Shown here: positions 1 through 5,637 of the stretch, piece after piece
How positions within the stretch are numbered: position 1 is the stretch's first letter
Layout: each line of letters opens with the position of its first letter
Source: Desulfarculales bacterium UBA696
GTDB lineage: Bacteria; Desulfobacterota; Syntrophobacteria; Syntrophobacterales; Syntrophobacteraceae
Length of the DNA stretch: 8,504 bases
Reading direction: 5' to 3'
Assembly: GCA_002298995.1 (NCBI GenBank)
Contig: DBMO01000018.1
Span: forward strand, 1 to 8,504
Position numbers and translations under genes: made by a program
The notes under the pieces: generated by a model
The model's input: only the letters and a program-made list of their open reading frames with translations
Database searches by the model: none
Told to the model about the DNA's origin: nothing

Positions 1-25
1 CCCATCAAGGGAGGGGGATTCTCTG

Positions 26-234
26 GTTGTGGCGCGGTCTCCCGACCGCGTCACGCTGCCGACCGAAGGTCTCCAAAGTTTTTGGTCTAGAAGCCCAAAC
101 CGTATCCCTCTCTTGCGATGAGAATGCTGAAGCGGGCCGGCATGGGTCAGATTCCATAACGGTCAATAGGATAGGGATATCTTTGGAGACCTTCGGTCAA
201 CGCGGATGGCAAGGTCGGGAGACCTTGCCATAAC
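26..234. repeat. Imperfect inverted repeat with an internal hairpin in each arm
   Basis: Two arms of about 53 bp (26-78 and 181-234) are imperfect reverse complements; both carry the reverse-complement pair GACCGAAGGTCTCCAAAG / CTTTGGAGACCTTCGGTC. Each arm also holds its own hairpin. In the left arm 29-39 pairs with 44-54 around a TCCC loop with one mismatch. In the right arm 206-216 pairs perfectly with 221-231 around GGGA. The stems differ in sequence but stay paired (GCGGTC/GACCGC against AAGGTC/GACCTT), so the changes are compensatory. The 102 bp between the arms show no gene. This fits a REP- or MITE-like intergenic element; no transposase is present. The structure is read directly, the element class is inferred. 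Confidence 0.6.
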
Positions 235-274
235 CGAGAGATGGAGACCTTGCCACAACAGAGAAAGCCGCTGG

Positions 275-301
275 ATTCCCGCCCAGAAGCGCTACGGGAA
301 T
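275..301. repeat. Short palindrome ATTCCCG...CGGGAAT
   Basis: ATTCCCG (275-281) and CGGGAAT (295-301) are perfect 7-bp arms around a 13-base loop, in a GGATTCCCG...CGGGAATGACG context. This form of intergenic palindrome is abundant in many proteobacterial genomes. No T-run follows on either strand, so it is not an obvious terminator. Confidence 0.45.
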
Positions 302-332
302 GACGATCTTTGATATTGTCGCGAACGTGAAT

Positions 333-391
333 CGCACATCTGCGCGATATTTATTTCACGGGGATGTTTAGTATAATATCGCGCACATCTG
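333..391 (+). promoter_or_regulatory. Inverted and direct repeats around a TATAAT box
   Basis: GCGCGATATT (342-351) and AATATCGCGC (375-384) form a perfect 10-bp inverted repeat. CGCACATCTG is repeated directly at 333-342 and 382-391. A perfect TATAAT lies at 372-377, partly inside the right arm, with only a poor -35 match (TTTATT, 350-355, 16-bp spacing). The arrangement resembles an operator over a promoter, but no open frame follows on the plus strand before the minus-strand gene at 655-825. A short untranslated RNA or a relic are the alternatives. Confidence 0.3.
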
Positions 392-568
392 ATTTGGGCA
401 ACGCGCCCGGGAGACCACGCCACAACAGAGAGAGACATCGTCTCAGCCTGCCCCCGCAACTTGAATATTGACCGTCAGTCGGCGGTTTGGAAAGCCTGCC
501 CCACTTTGCGGCCCGGCCGCCTTAATGAAGCATTTCTATTGGTGATAACTTTTTTAGGGGAACTCGGT

Positions 569-609
569 TTTGTTAAAAGAAATGGGTCCGACGGTTTTCC
601 GGCGGACCC
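569..609 (-). terminator. Terminator-like hairpin downstream of the DUF1328 gene
   Basis: GGGTCCG-A-CGG (584-594) pairs with CCG-G-CGGACCC (599-609) around a TTTT loop, 11 positions with one mismatch. Read on the minus strand the hairpin is followed by ATTTCTTTT, the usual U-tract. It lies about 45 bp beyond the stop of the small minus-strand membrane protein gene. On the plus strand TTGATTTT follows, so it may act in both directions. Confidence 0.5.
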
Positions 610-654
610 TTGATTTTAGGATTTTGGGGTCGGCTATTCGTGCTCAAGGACCGG

Positions 655-825
655 TTAAGTTACCGGTGGCTTTCTCCCGGTAAGTAGTGCGACCAGGAAA
701 AACACAAGGAACAGAACAAAAAGGACCTGCGCGATCCAGGCGGAAGTCCCTGCAATTCCGGCAAATCCAAAGATGCCGGCGATAATTGCAACAATCAGAA
801 ACATCAATGCCCATGAAAGCATCAT
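655..825 (-). CDS. DUF1328 / YtjA-family small membrane protein
   Basis: A 56-residue hydrophobic protein. Residues about 3-24 (LSWALMFLIVAIIAGIFGFA) and about 27-48 form two predicted membrane helices joined by a short Gly/Ala/Ser turn, and the tail is GRKPPVT. The WALMFLIVAIIAGIFGF...GTSAWIAQVLFVLFLV pattern and the length match the DUF1328 family (E. coli YtjA), small inner-membrane proteins of unknown function. The ATG at 825 is chosen because AGGAG lies 8 bases upstream; the next ATG (822) is codon 2. A sigma70-like promoter lies upstream and a terminator-like hairpin downstream, so it is probably transcribed alone. A longer frame overlapping on the same strand is an out-of-frame shadow. 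Family assignment is strong; the role is unknown. Confidence 0.88.
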   Translation of the reverse strand: MMLSWALMFLIVAIIAGIFGFAGIAGTSAWIAQVLFVLFLVFFLVALLTGRKPPVT

Positions 826-902
826 TGGACATTCTCCTTTCGAGGCTGGCGTTAAAGCCTGCTTTGAACGTTAAGCGGATAAAGGCCACTTACTCTACCT
901 GA

Positions 903-930
903 AAAATAATGGTTTGCGTATTAGTGTCAA
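903..930 (-). promoter_or_regulatory. Sigma70-like promoter of the DUF1328 gene
   Basis: On the minus strand a perfect TTGACA (-35, bases 930-925) is followed after 16 bases by TATTTT (-10, bases 908-903), a 4/6 match. It points at the small membrane-protein gene starting at 825, leaving a leader of about 70 bases that contains a weak hairpin (851-869). Confidence 0.5.
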
Positions 931-985
931 TCAGCCCGTACCCGCTTACAGCAGGACGGAGGTGGAGGCTCGGTTTTCGGCGGGT

Positions 986-2359
986 TTAGCGGTAATAGAT
1001 GCCGTAGAGTTCTTTTTCACCAATCCCGAGCAGATAGAGCAGCATGATCATGTGGTTCTGCAGGGATGCGGCAAGTGGGCCTTTCCTGAGGTATCTGTCC
1101 GGGGAGCTGTAGACCTCGCGGGGAACCATGACCAGTTTGCCGAGCTTGCGGCACCGTTTCACCAGGTCGACATCTTCGAGCAGGTATTTGTGGCAAAATC
1201 CGCCTGCCTTCTCGAAAATGTCCCGCCTGCAAAAAAGCCCCTGGTCGCCATAAGGCAGTTTGAAAAGAGAAGTCCGCAGGTTGGCCCACTTCGCCACCAG
1301 CCCGACAGGTTTGTTCGTGGGGTAAAAGGCCAGCCGAAAACACCCAAGTGCGGCATCCTCCCGGCCGCAGACCTTACGGATGCGATATGCGAAATCCGGG
1401 GGCGGAATCGTGTCTTCGTGGAGGAAAAATAGAAGATCTCCGCCGGCGAGCATCGCACCGAAATTCTGCTGAATCCCCCTACCCCGTGGGCACCGGGCGT
1501 GGATCAGAAGATCCGACCGGCGCATCATTTCCCTCTTGCCCTGCGCCAGGCCCCGGACGACTATGATTTCGTCTCCCGGCCAGATCCTATCTTGGAGGAA
1601 ATTTATAAGCGGAAGTAGCTTCTCGGGATCGCTCAGGGTTGGGATGATGATGGAAAGGCGCTTTCCGATGACGGGATCTGAATGGAGAAGCGGCAGGTCC
1701 GTGGGACGGTCCACATCCGATCTTTTCGGAACAGTTTCCACACGAAGGCCGGAGCGGGCAAGCTCCTGGCGGGTCCGGGTGAAAATCTCCCCGGTGCTCC
1801 ACTGAGTAAAATCGAAAGGCGCGCCGCACGGACGATCGAGGCCGATCAGGTAGAACCCGCCGTCACGTGCCGGACCGAGCGCCGCCGCGCCGTCTCCTGT
1901 CTTGCGGAAAGCCTCGTCGAGGTCGCGGGTCTGGATATCCGCAATATCGCTTCCTATGAGCACAACCTTCTTAGCACCCATGGAAAACGCGGTATCCACG
2001 GCGTTTTTCATGCGTTCTCCAAGATGCTCCCCCTCCTGGGGGCGGAGAGTCCACGGCCCGCCAAATTTTTTCTCGATTTTTTCAACCGGATCACCAGGGG
2101 TATGAAAAAGCAAAACGCCAAGGGCGCTATTTTGGTGCTTGAGATCCGCCACAACCCCAAGCGTCCTTCTAAGCAGCCTTTCATAGACACTCGCGGCCCG
2201 CGCGTCGCCGATCTCCGCCGCCAGCCGGGTTTTGACCTTCCCCGGTTCCGGATAGCGCATGAATACCAGGAGGAAATCGCCGGCTGGGGCTTGGCGACTT
2301 GCAGATGCTTCACGCGGCCCAAAAATGGATGCTCTTAATGCATTGAAACACTGGCGCAT
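986..2359 (-). CDS. Fused DUF2064 transferase and family-2 glycosyltransferase (rSAM/selenodomain-associated transferases 1 and 2)
   Basis: A 457-residue two-domain protein. Residues about 28-222 match DUF2064 (GT-A-fold 'rSAM/selenodomain-associated transferase 1'): YPEPGKVKTRLA at 36-47, VLIGSDIADI at 133-142, LGPARDGGFYLIGLD at 161-175, and SDVDRPTDL at 214-222. Residues about 234-457 match 'transferase 2', a GT2-like domain: LSIIIPTL at 235-242, EIIVV at 264-268, FFLHEDT at 311-317 (family usually LHADT), YGDQGLF at 370-376, and LLEDVDLVKR at 393-402. No signal peptide is visible. Both families are often separate neighbouring genes, and they are linked in family naming to radical-SAM proteins such as the arsenosugar enzyme ArsS, which is not in this window. 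Substrate is unknown. The ATG at 2359 is the first start in frame but lacks a good ribosome site; the first 27 residues precede the conserved domain. The second domain departs from the usual VDGGSTDGT signature (VVRGLAQGK, 267-275), so activity there is less certain. Confidence 0.88.
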   Translation of the reverse strand: MRQCFNALRASIFGPREASASRQAPAGDFLLVFMRYPEPGKVKTRLAAEIGDARAASVYERLLRRTLGVVADLKHQNSALGVLLFHTPGDPVEKIEKKFGGPWTLRPQEGEHLGERMKNAVDTAFSMGAKKVVLIGSDIADIQTRDLDEAFRKTGDGAAALGPARDGGFYLIGLDRPCGAPFDFTQWSTGEIFTRTRQELARSGLRVETVPKRSDVDRPTDLPLLHSDPVIGKRLSIIIPTLSDPEKLLPLINFLQDRIWPGDEIIVVRGLAQGKREMMRRSDLLIHARCPRGRGIQQNFGAMLAGGDLLFFLHEDTIPPPDFAYRIRKVCGREDAALGCFRLAFYPTNKPVGLVAKWANLRTSLFKLPYGDQGLFCRRDIFEKAGGFCHKYLLEDVDLVKRCRKLGKLVMVPREVYSSPDRYLRKGPLAASLQNHMIMLLYLLGIGEKELYGIYYR

Positions 2360-2391
2360 TGAAGGTCTTATCCGGTAAACAGGTCTTCAAT
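2358..2391. promoter_or_regulatory. Inverted repeat overlapping the fusion gene start
   Basis: ATTGAAG (2358-2364) and CTTCAAT (2385-2391) are perfect 7-bp arms 20 bases apart. The left arm overlaps the start codon of the minus-strand transferase fusion (2359-2357). In the message this would be a hairpin over the start region, or in DNA an operator. The same tract has a direct CATTGAA repeat (2341, 2357). Function is inferred. Confidence 0.25.
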
Positions 2392-2427
2392 CACTTCAGT
2401 CTTTGTAGTGCCGCCCCGTCAATAATT

Positions 2428-2457
2428 TTGACAGCTCGTGAGGCTCGGAATTATAGT
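2428..2457 (+). promoter_or_regulatory. Sigma70-like promoter of the MNT nucleotidyltransferase
   Basis: TTGACA (2428-2433, perfect -35) is followed after 18 bases by TATAGT (2452-2457, 5/6 to the -10 consensus). It lies about 50 bases before the ATG at 2508, in the divergent spacer between the transferase fusion and the nucleotidyltransferase. Confidence 0.55.
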
Positions 2458-2507
2458 GTATTTGGCACTCACTTTGGGAGCGACGTTCATAACAAAGGAT
2501 ACAAGCC

Positions 2508-2816
2508 ATGGTAAGAACCAAAGAAGACATATTGAACAAGCTCCGGGAAAATCAAAACCGTTTAACGGGGTATGGAGTAAAAAGGATCGGCCTGTTTGGT
2601 TCGTTCGTTCGCGGGGAACAGCGCTTTGGAAGCGATATCGATCTCCTGGTCGAATTCGAGCCGGGTAGAAAGTCCTTTAATTCATTTATGGAGCTTTCCT
2701 TTTTCCTGGAAGAACTCCTTCAAAACCGAATAGAACTGCTGACCACCGAATCTCTCAGCCCTCACATTGGCCCCCACATCCTTAAGGAAGTAGAGTATGC
2801 GCCTCTTGCCGCATGA
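2508..2816 (+). CDS. MNT-type minimal nucleotidyltransferase (HEPN/MNT antitoxin-like)
   Basis: A 102-residue protein with the minimal nucleotidyltransferase fold. The signature GSFVRG is at 31-36, followed by SDIDLLVEF at 42-50, giving the metal-binding Asp pair D43 and D45; a third acidic position may be E76 in RIELLT. In characterised HEPN/MNT pairs (MntA/HepT), the MNT protein is an antitoxin that AMPylates the HEPN RNase toxin. The start has AAAGGA 8 bases upstream and a sigma70-like promoter. The next frame begins inside this gene's last 20 bases, the usual operon overlap, but encodes only the first 24 residues of a HEPN protein. The gene looks intact with all visible catalytic residues present, so it is an orphan antitoxin or has taken another role. 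Family assignment is firm; present function is inferred. Confidence 0.88.
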   Translation: MVRTKEDILNKLRENQNRLTGYGVKRIGLFGSFVRGEQRFGSDIDLLVEFEPGRKSFNSFMELSFFLEELLQNRIELLTTESLSPHIGPHILKEVEYAPLAA

Positions 2817-2871
2817 ATATCTGCGCCACATTCTTGATGAAGGCGAGCACCTCCGGTTCCACCCCTGTTAA
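2797..2871 (+). pseudogene. Truncated HEPN (DUF86/HepT-like) partner, N-terminal stump
   Basis: The ATG at 2797 opens a 24-codon frame beginning MRLLPHEYLRHILDEGEHL and ending at TAA (2869-2871). This resembles the N-terminus of HEPN-domain (DUF86) proteins that follow MNT genes, which usually start with a ...EYLRHILDEIEYL helix and run to about 110-140 residues. The overlap with the nucleotidyltransferase stop is the normal arrangement for the pair. Nothing downstream in any frame restores the HEPN domain or its RX4-6H RNase motif, because the convergent DUF2284 gene ends 23 bases further on. I read this as a toxin cut down by deletion or rearrangement, leaving a non-functional remnant. Confidence 0.6.
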
Positions 2872-2893
2872 AGCGCTATCAACCAATCATGCC

Positions 2894-3538
2894 TCACTGC
2901 ACCACTACTATCCCCGCAACCGTCCCCTTCGGCACGTTTTCAGGCTTTGCGCCACTTCCAATGGGGTAGATTTCCCATCCCGCCAGGGCAACCATTTTGT
3001 AGACGTCTATTCCGACGGCCTCCATCGAAGGGCGGGATATCAGGGAGAAGCGGCATTTGTCGCCCTTCATTGCCTGGCAGTCCTTTTGCTGGCCGCAGAA
3101 GGTATGCCGGCAAGACCCGGCGGCGAATCCGAAGGCCAGGTAATGGCCGTCGTAGAAGGCCATCGATTCGACCTCGGTGACGATCTTGAAGGCCAGCTGG
3201 TACGCCTCGACTCGCTCCTTGATGGTTTCTTTCTTTCTCACTATGACCTCGGAAGGGATATCCTTCGTGAAAAAAACGGCCTTGCTGTACTTTTTGAGAA
3301 TCTCCCGAAGTTCGGCGGGCTTCAGCGTATTGGGCGGGCAGTTAGCACCCGCGCCATAGCCGAAGCACCTCGGTATCTGGCATTTCAGCGTTACCCGCTC
3401 ATCCACCGGGACCTCACCGGCCTGAACGACCATTGCCCTGGATGCTCCGAGTTCCAGCGCTTTTTCCACGTAGCGCGCAAGGTCGGATTCAAGATTCTGC
3501 GCATTCATATCCGACGTAATCTTTTTTATCTTCTCCAT
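2894..3538 (-). CDS. DUF2284 predicted metal-binding protein
   Basis: A 214-residue soluble protein with seven cysteines in two clusters: C53-x4-C58-x8-C67 (within CQIPRCFGYGAGANCPP) and C143-x4-C148-x5-C154-x7-C162 (CRHTFCGQQKDCQAMKGDKC). This layout, the 'CPP' motif and the DVYKMVALAGWEIYPI segment (178-193) match DUF2284 (PF10050), predicted metal- or Fe-S-binding proteins common in anaerobes. The biochemical role is not established. The frame can open with GTG at 3541, but ATG at 3538 is preferred because AGGGGA lies at a better distance. It is convergent with the MNT gene and HEPN remnant, and no partner gene is transcribed with it. Length is typical of the family. No signal peptide or membrane segment is seen, so it is probably cytoplasmic. 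Confidence 0.85.
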   Translation of the reverse strand: MEKIKKITSDMNAQNLESDLARYVEKALELGASRAMVVQAGEVPVDERVTLKCQIPRCFGYGAGANCPPNTLKPAELREILKKYSKAVFFTKDIPSEVIVRKKETIKERVEAYQLAFKIVTEVESMAFYDGHYLAFGFAAGSCRHTFCGQQKDCQAMKGDKCRFSLISRPSMEAVGIDVYKMVALAGWEIYPIGSGAKPENVPKGTVAGIVVVQ

Positions 3539-3541
3539 CAC

Positions 3542-3984
3542 AATCCCCTTTCATTTACCTTGCTTCAAATAATAGTGAAAACCTGTAACCATTTTTGGCT
3601 GAATGCGTGGATCTCGCGGCGAATCGCCGCCGTGCCAAGGTGCGTAAAAACGGCCGTCGAAAGGGCCGGTTCAGGCGGACTGGATACATAAAGCCGCAAT
3701 TGAGCCGGATAATTCTGCATGGGAGATCGTGGGTTTAAGAGCAGAGTTTCAACCGCATTGAACATGGAAAGATGGGCTCGGCTTACCGCGAGACTAAGGA
3801 ATCTGTCTTCGCTCGCCAATAATATAACAGGCAATCTTCAGTAATCCACAACTATAAAAGCCACACGGGTCATGCCGCGGCGGTCGGCTCTCCGGCATTT
3901 CCGCAACCAGGGCGCGCTCTCTTGACGGTGCGGCGCCCGTCCCCTAACGTATTTACAATACCACTGCAATTATGGAGGATGAAT
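3542..3984. other. Gene-poor stretch with palindromes
   Basis: No convincing gene. A minus-strand frame (3834-3565, 89 codons) has no recognisable family, no clear ribosome site and an unstructured composition. Two palindromes lie inside: GCGGCGA-A-TCGCCGC (3616-3630) and CGGCC...GGCCG (about 3650-3667). The right part must carry the promoter of the histidine-rich gene. A TTGACG at about 3921 is the best -35 candidate but has no good -10 partner at normal spacing. Confidence 0.35.
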
Positions 3985-4251
3985 ATGGAAGGAAACCACG
4001 AACATGCGCACAAGCATCAGCACACCCACGGGCATGCCCATGTTCACGAACACTCACACGGGGACATCACCCACTCGCACGAACATGAACACGAGCATGA
4101 GCATGAACACGACCACGTCCACGGCCATGAACACCGCCATGCGCAGGGAGGTGATCAGCATCGGCACGAGCACGCGGGAGAGCACGGAGAGCACGGCCAC
4201 GAACACGGTGAGCAGGAATTTCGAAAAGATGCACATGAACATACACATTAG
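3985..4251 (+). CDS. Histidine-rich putative metal-binding protein
   Basis: An 88-residue protein, 33 of them histidine. Most of it is alternating His-X: residues 5-25 (HEHAHKHQHTHGHAHVHEHSH), 30-55 including five consecutive HE pairs, and 61-88 ending HEHTH. The spacer residues are mainly Glu, Gly and Ala. There is no signal peptide, membrane helix or folded domain, so it is probably cytoplasmic and disordered. Such tracts bind Ni, Zn, Co or Cu, as in the His-rich tails of HypB, CooJ and SlyD. A metal store or chaperone is the natural inference, but no metal enzyme or transporter gene is adjacent. ATG 3985 is chosen because GGAGG lies 6 bases upstream; ATG 3979 abuts that GGAGG and is too close. 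The opposite strand has a long frame that is only a mirror of the repeats. Confidence 0.75.
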   Translation: MEGNHEHAHKHQHTHGHAHVHEHSHGDITHSHEHEHEHEHEHDHVHGHEHRHAQGGDQHRHEHAGEHGEHGHEHGEQEFRKDAHEHTH

Positions 4252-4282
4252 TTGAATGTTCGCCTTTGAAATTTTCTGATTC

Positions 4283-4291
4283 TGTGATAAT
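4283..4291 (+). promoter_or_regulatory. Possible extended -10 promoter of the DUF1566 gene
   Basis: TGTGATAAT matches the extended -10 consensus TGnTATAAT at all but one fixed position. TTGAAA (4266-4271) lies upstream at only 14 bases, too close for a normal -35. It is about 100 bases before the GTG start at 4391. A small hairpin (ACCGG 4344-4348 / CCGGT 4355-4359) lies in the leader. Confidence 0.3.
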
Positions 4292-4390
4292 AATGCCCCG
4301 CTCAAATTGATGTTTTGCCCATTCCGATCGAATTGATCAGCGGACCGGCTTGTTCCGGTGTGGAGTGGTTGTATTTGTGGAGTCGTTATT

Positions 4391-4789
4391 GTGGAAGAAG
4401 AAAAGAGAAGATTCATAATCGTCCCGGAGGCGAACATGGTGGTAGTGGATTCGAAAACTGGTCTTATGTGGCAGCGGAATGCATCGGACGACAGAATGGT
4501 ATGGAAACAGGGTTTTTCGTACATTGAAAAACTCAATTCCCTGAAATTTGGGGGACATAGCGATTGGCGCTACCCGACCAAAGATGAGCTTGCCAGTTTG
4601 ATTCTTACCGAAGAAAACCGCAAGACGGGTCTTTTCATCGACGCCGCTTTCGGCAAGGAGAGGAACTGCTGGTCCTCTACCGAGGGCGCGCATCACGAGG
4701 CCTGCTATGCTGATTTCTACTACGGCGACATGTACGTGGTCGAAGAAAACTACGCCAATTTCCACGTAAGGGCGGTCCGCAACGCCTAA
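4391..4789 (+). CDS. Stand-alone DUF1566 (Lcl C-terminal-like) domain protein
   Basis: A 132-residue protein that is almost entirely one DUF1566 domain: VVDSKTGLMWQRN (18-30), a Trp/Lys-rich linker, LKFGGHSDWRYPTKDELASLI (51-71), RNCWSSTE (91-98), YADFYYGDMYVVEENYANFHVRAVR (106-130). The order GLMW - SDWRxPT - WSST - hVRxVR is diagnostic. The domain occurs in surface and secreted proteins and in lectin-like proteins (Legionella Lcl); its activity is generally unknown. Here there is no signal peptide, so the protein seems to remain in the cell. GTG 4391 is chosen because GGAG lies 8 bases upstream; the frame opens earlier at GTG 4358 but that would add an unconserved stretch. It is followed by trmL on the same strand. 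Confidence 0.82.
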   Translation: MEEEKRRFIIVPEANMVVVDSKTGLMWQRNASDDRMVWKQGFSYIEKLNSLKFGGHSDWRYPTKDELASLILTEENRKTGLFIDAAFGKERNCWSSTEGAHHEACYADFYYGDMYVVEENYANFHVRAVRNA

Positions 4790-4991
4790 CGGAGGACGGA
4801 AGCCAGAGGACGGATGTCCATGACGAAGGCTGGGGATCGGAGATCGAAAGGGTGCAACAATCCTTGCGATGTTCAGTCTCCGTCTTCCGATGGTCATGCG
4901 TCCTCGGTTAGCCGTACTGCGCCGTCCGTTCCTCACCCCGCATCAGCCGATACTCATTTTTCATCTTCCGGAATCTGTCCTCCGTCCTCCG
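4790..4991. repeat. GGAGGACGGA inverted repeat around the trmL 5' region
   Basis: CGGAGGACGGA (4790-4800) begins one base after the DUF1566 stop codon, with a near copy, AGAGGACGGA, at 4805-4814. Its exact reverse complement TCCGTCCTCCG lies at 4981-4991, immediately before the conserved TrmL domain. The roughly 180 bp between are rich in TCC/CCG and encode an atypical Ser/Pro-rich stretch. This looks like an intergenic repeat captured upstream of, or inside, the trmL frame. Confidence 0.5.
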
Positions 4992-5491
4992 GCTTGTCTG
5001 TTCTTCTTTACCAACCCGAGATACCTCCGAACACGGGCAATATAGCAAGGACCTGCGCGGCCACGCATACTCCGCTCTACCTGGTCGAGCCCCTCGGATT
5101 CAGCATTAGCGACAAGCAGCTCAAGCGGGCCGGGCTTGATTACTGGCGCCATGTGCGGATGAAGGTCTTCCCCGATTTCGATGACGCGGCAAGGGAAATT
5201 CCTCATTCGCGAATGGTCTACTTCTCTGCCCGAGCATCCCGAGTTTACATTGATTTTTCTTACCGGCCGGGCGACTGCCTCGTATTTGGACCGGAGACCA
5301 GGGGATTGCCCGAGAAGTTGTTTGCAAGTTATCCAGGAGCTGTGGTAAAAATCCCAATCGACAGTAGCAGAGTAAGGAGCCTTAATCTCTCGACCTCCGT
5401 CGGAATTGCTCTATTTGAAGCGATGCGACAGCTCAAAGCAGCGAGTTCGATGCGCCGAAAGAAGACGCGCTCTTCCGGTTCATGTGACTAA
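4820..5491 (+). CDS. trmL: tRNA (cytidine/uridine-34-2'-O)-methyltransferase TrmL, with N-terminal extension
   Basis: SPOUT-class methyltransferase that uses AdoMet to 2'-O-methylate the wobble base 34 of certain tRNA-Leu species; active as a dimer in the cytoplasm. The conserved domain is only the last 165 residues (from 4994): LLYQPEIPPNTGNIARTCAA, VEPLGFSISDKQLKRAGLDYW, VFGPETRGLPEKLF, and the knot segment IPIDSSRVRSLNLSTSVGIALFEAMRQL. E. coli TrmL is about 157 residues, so the core is complete. The frame continues upstream for 58 codons of Ser/Pro-rich, unconserved sequence. ATG 4820 has AGAGGA 9 bases upstream; ATG 4814 is too close to it. The alternative is TTG 4994, exactly at the start of the domain but without a ribosome site. 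Enzyme identity is firm; the true N-terminus is not. Confidence 0.85.
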   Translation: MTKAGDRRSKGCNNPCDVQSPSSDGHASSVSRTAPSVPHPASADTHFSSSGICPPSSGLSVLLYQPEIPPNTGNIARTCAATHTPLYLVEPLGFSISDKQLKRAGLDYWRHVRMKVFPDFDDAAREIPHSRMVYFSARASRVYIDFSYRPGDCLVFGPETRGLPEKLFASYPGAVVKIPIDSSRVRSLNLSTSVGIALFEAMRQLKAASSMRRKKTRSSGSCD

Positions 5492-5532
5492 CTTCATTCT
5501 GCCGTTCTTCCTCACACTCTTCAGGATTACTC

Positions 5533-5637
5533 ATGGATCGAGCTGAAGGTATTAGGTCGAAGCTGTACGAACTCTGTCCCGAAATAAAAAATTTAGGTAT
5601 TCACCCCATAGTGCTGCGTAAAGGGAACCGCTACTGA
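5533..5637 (+). pseudogene. Small frame interrupted by an in-frame TGA
   Basis: ATG 5533 with AGGA 6 bases upstream opens a 34-residue frame (MDRAEGIRSKLYELCPEIKN...KGNRY) ended by TGA at 5635-5637. The same frame continues at once with GTG ATG to a TAG at 5899-5901, another 87 codons whose third positions are strongly G/C-biased. If TGA replaces TGG this would be one gene of about 120 residues. I do not recognise the product. The third-position bias would fit equally a minus-strand frame (5828-5631), so the stretch is ambiguous. It may be a short real ORF, a decayed gene or non-coding DNA. Confidence 0.3.

Larger units (their letters stand above)
218..432 (+). repeat. Three direct copies of a GGAGACC..GCCA.AAC.GAGA unit
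   Basis: A unit of about 22 bp starting GGAGACC and continuing GCCA(T/C)AAC(C/A)GAGA occurs at 218-240, 243-264 and 410-432. A fourth copy in reverse orientation lies at 26-44, the outer part of the left arm of the inverted repeat. Copies at 243 and 410 lack the partner half that forms the hairpin at 206-231, so they look like decayed or partial copies. None sits in a recognisable gene. They are probably dispersed copies of one intergenic repeat family. Confidence 0.5.

Noticed and set aside
914..1432. Plus-strand open frame of 172 codons opposite the transferase fusion
   Set aside because: Antisense to the conserved glycosyltransferase domain, with no family similarity or ribosome site.
1682..2338. 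Plus-strand open frame of 218 codons opposite the DUF2064 domain
   Set aside because: Antisense shadow of a clearly conserved domain; a product of GC-rich codon bias.
2464..2479. Sigma54-like TGGCAC-N5-TTGG before the MNT gene
   Set aside because: The -12 element lacks the required GC, and a much better sigma70 pair lies just upstream.
2813..3691. Plus-strand open frame of 292 codons spanning the DUF2284 gene
   Set aside because: Opposite strand of a recognised gene, with unlikely composition; the real plus-strand feature here is the HEPN stump.
3565..3834. Minus-strand frame of 89 codons upstream of DUF2284
   Set aside because: No recognisable family or good ribosome site, and it runs across palindromes; looks like open non-coding DNA.
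3985..4251. CRISPR or tandem DNA repeat in the HEHEHE tract
   Set aside because: The repetition is two-codon and protein-driven with varied codons, with no spacer-repeat structure.
4054..4536. Minus-strand frame of 160 codons with an apparent hydrophobic Met/Val/Phe tail
   Set aside because: Mirror image of the His-codon repeats (CAT/CAC read in reverse) and of the DUF1566 gene.
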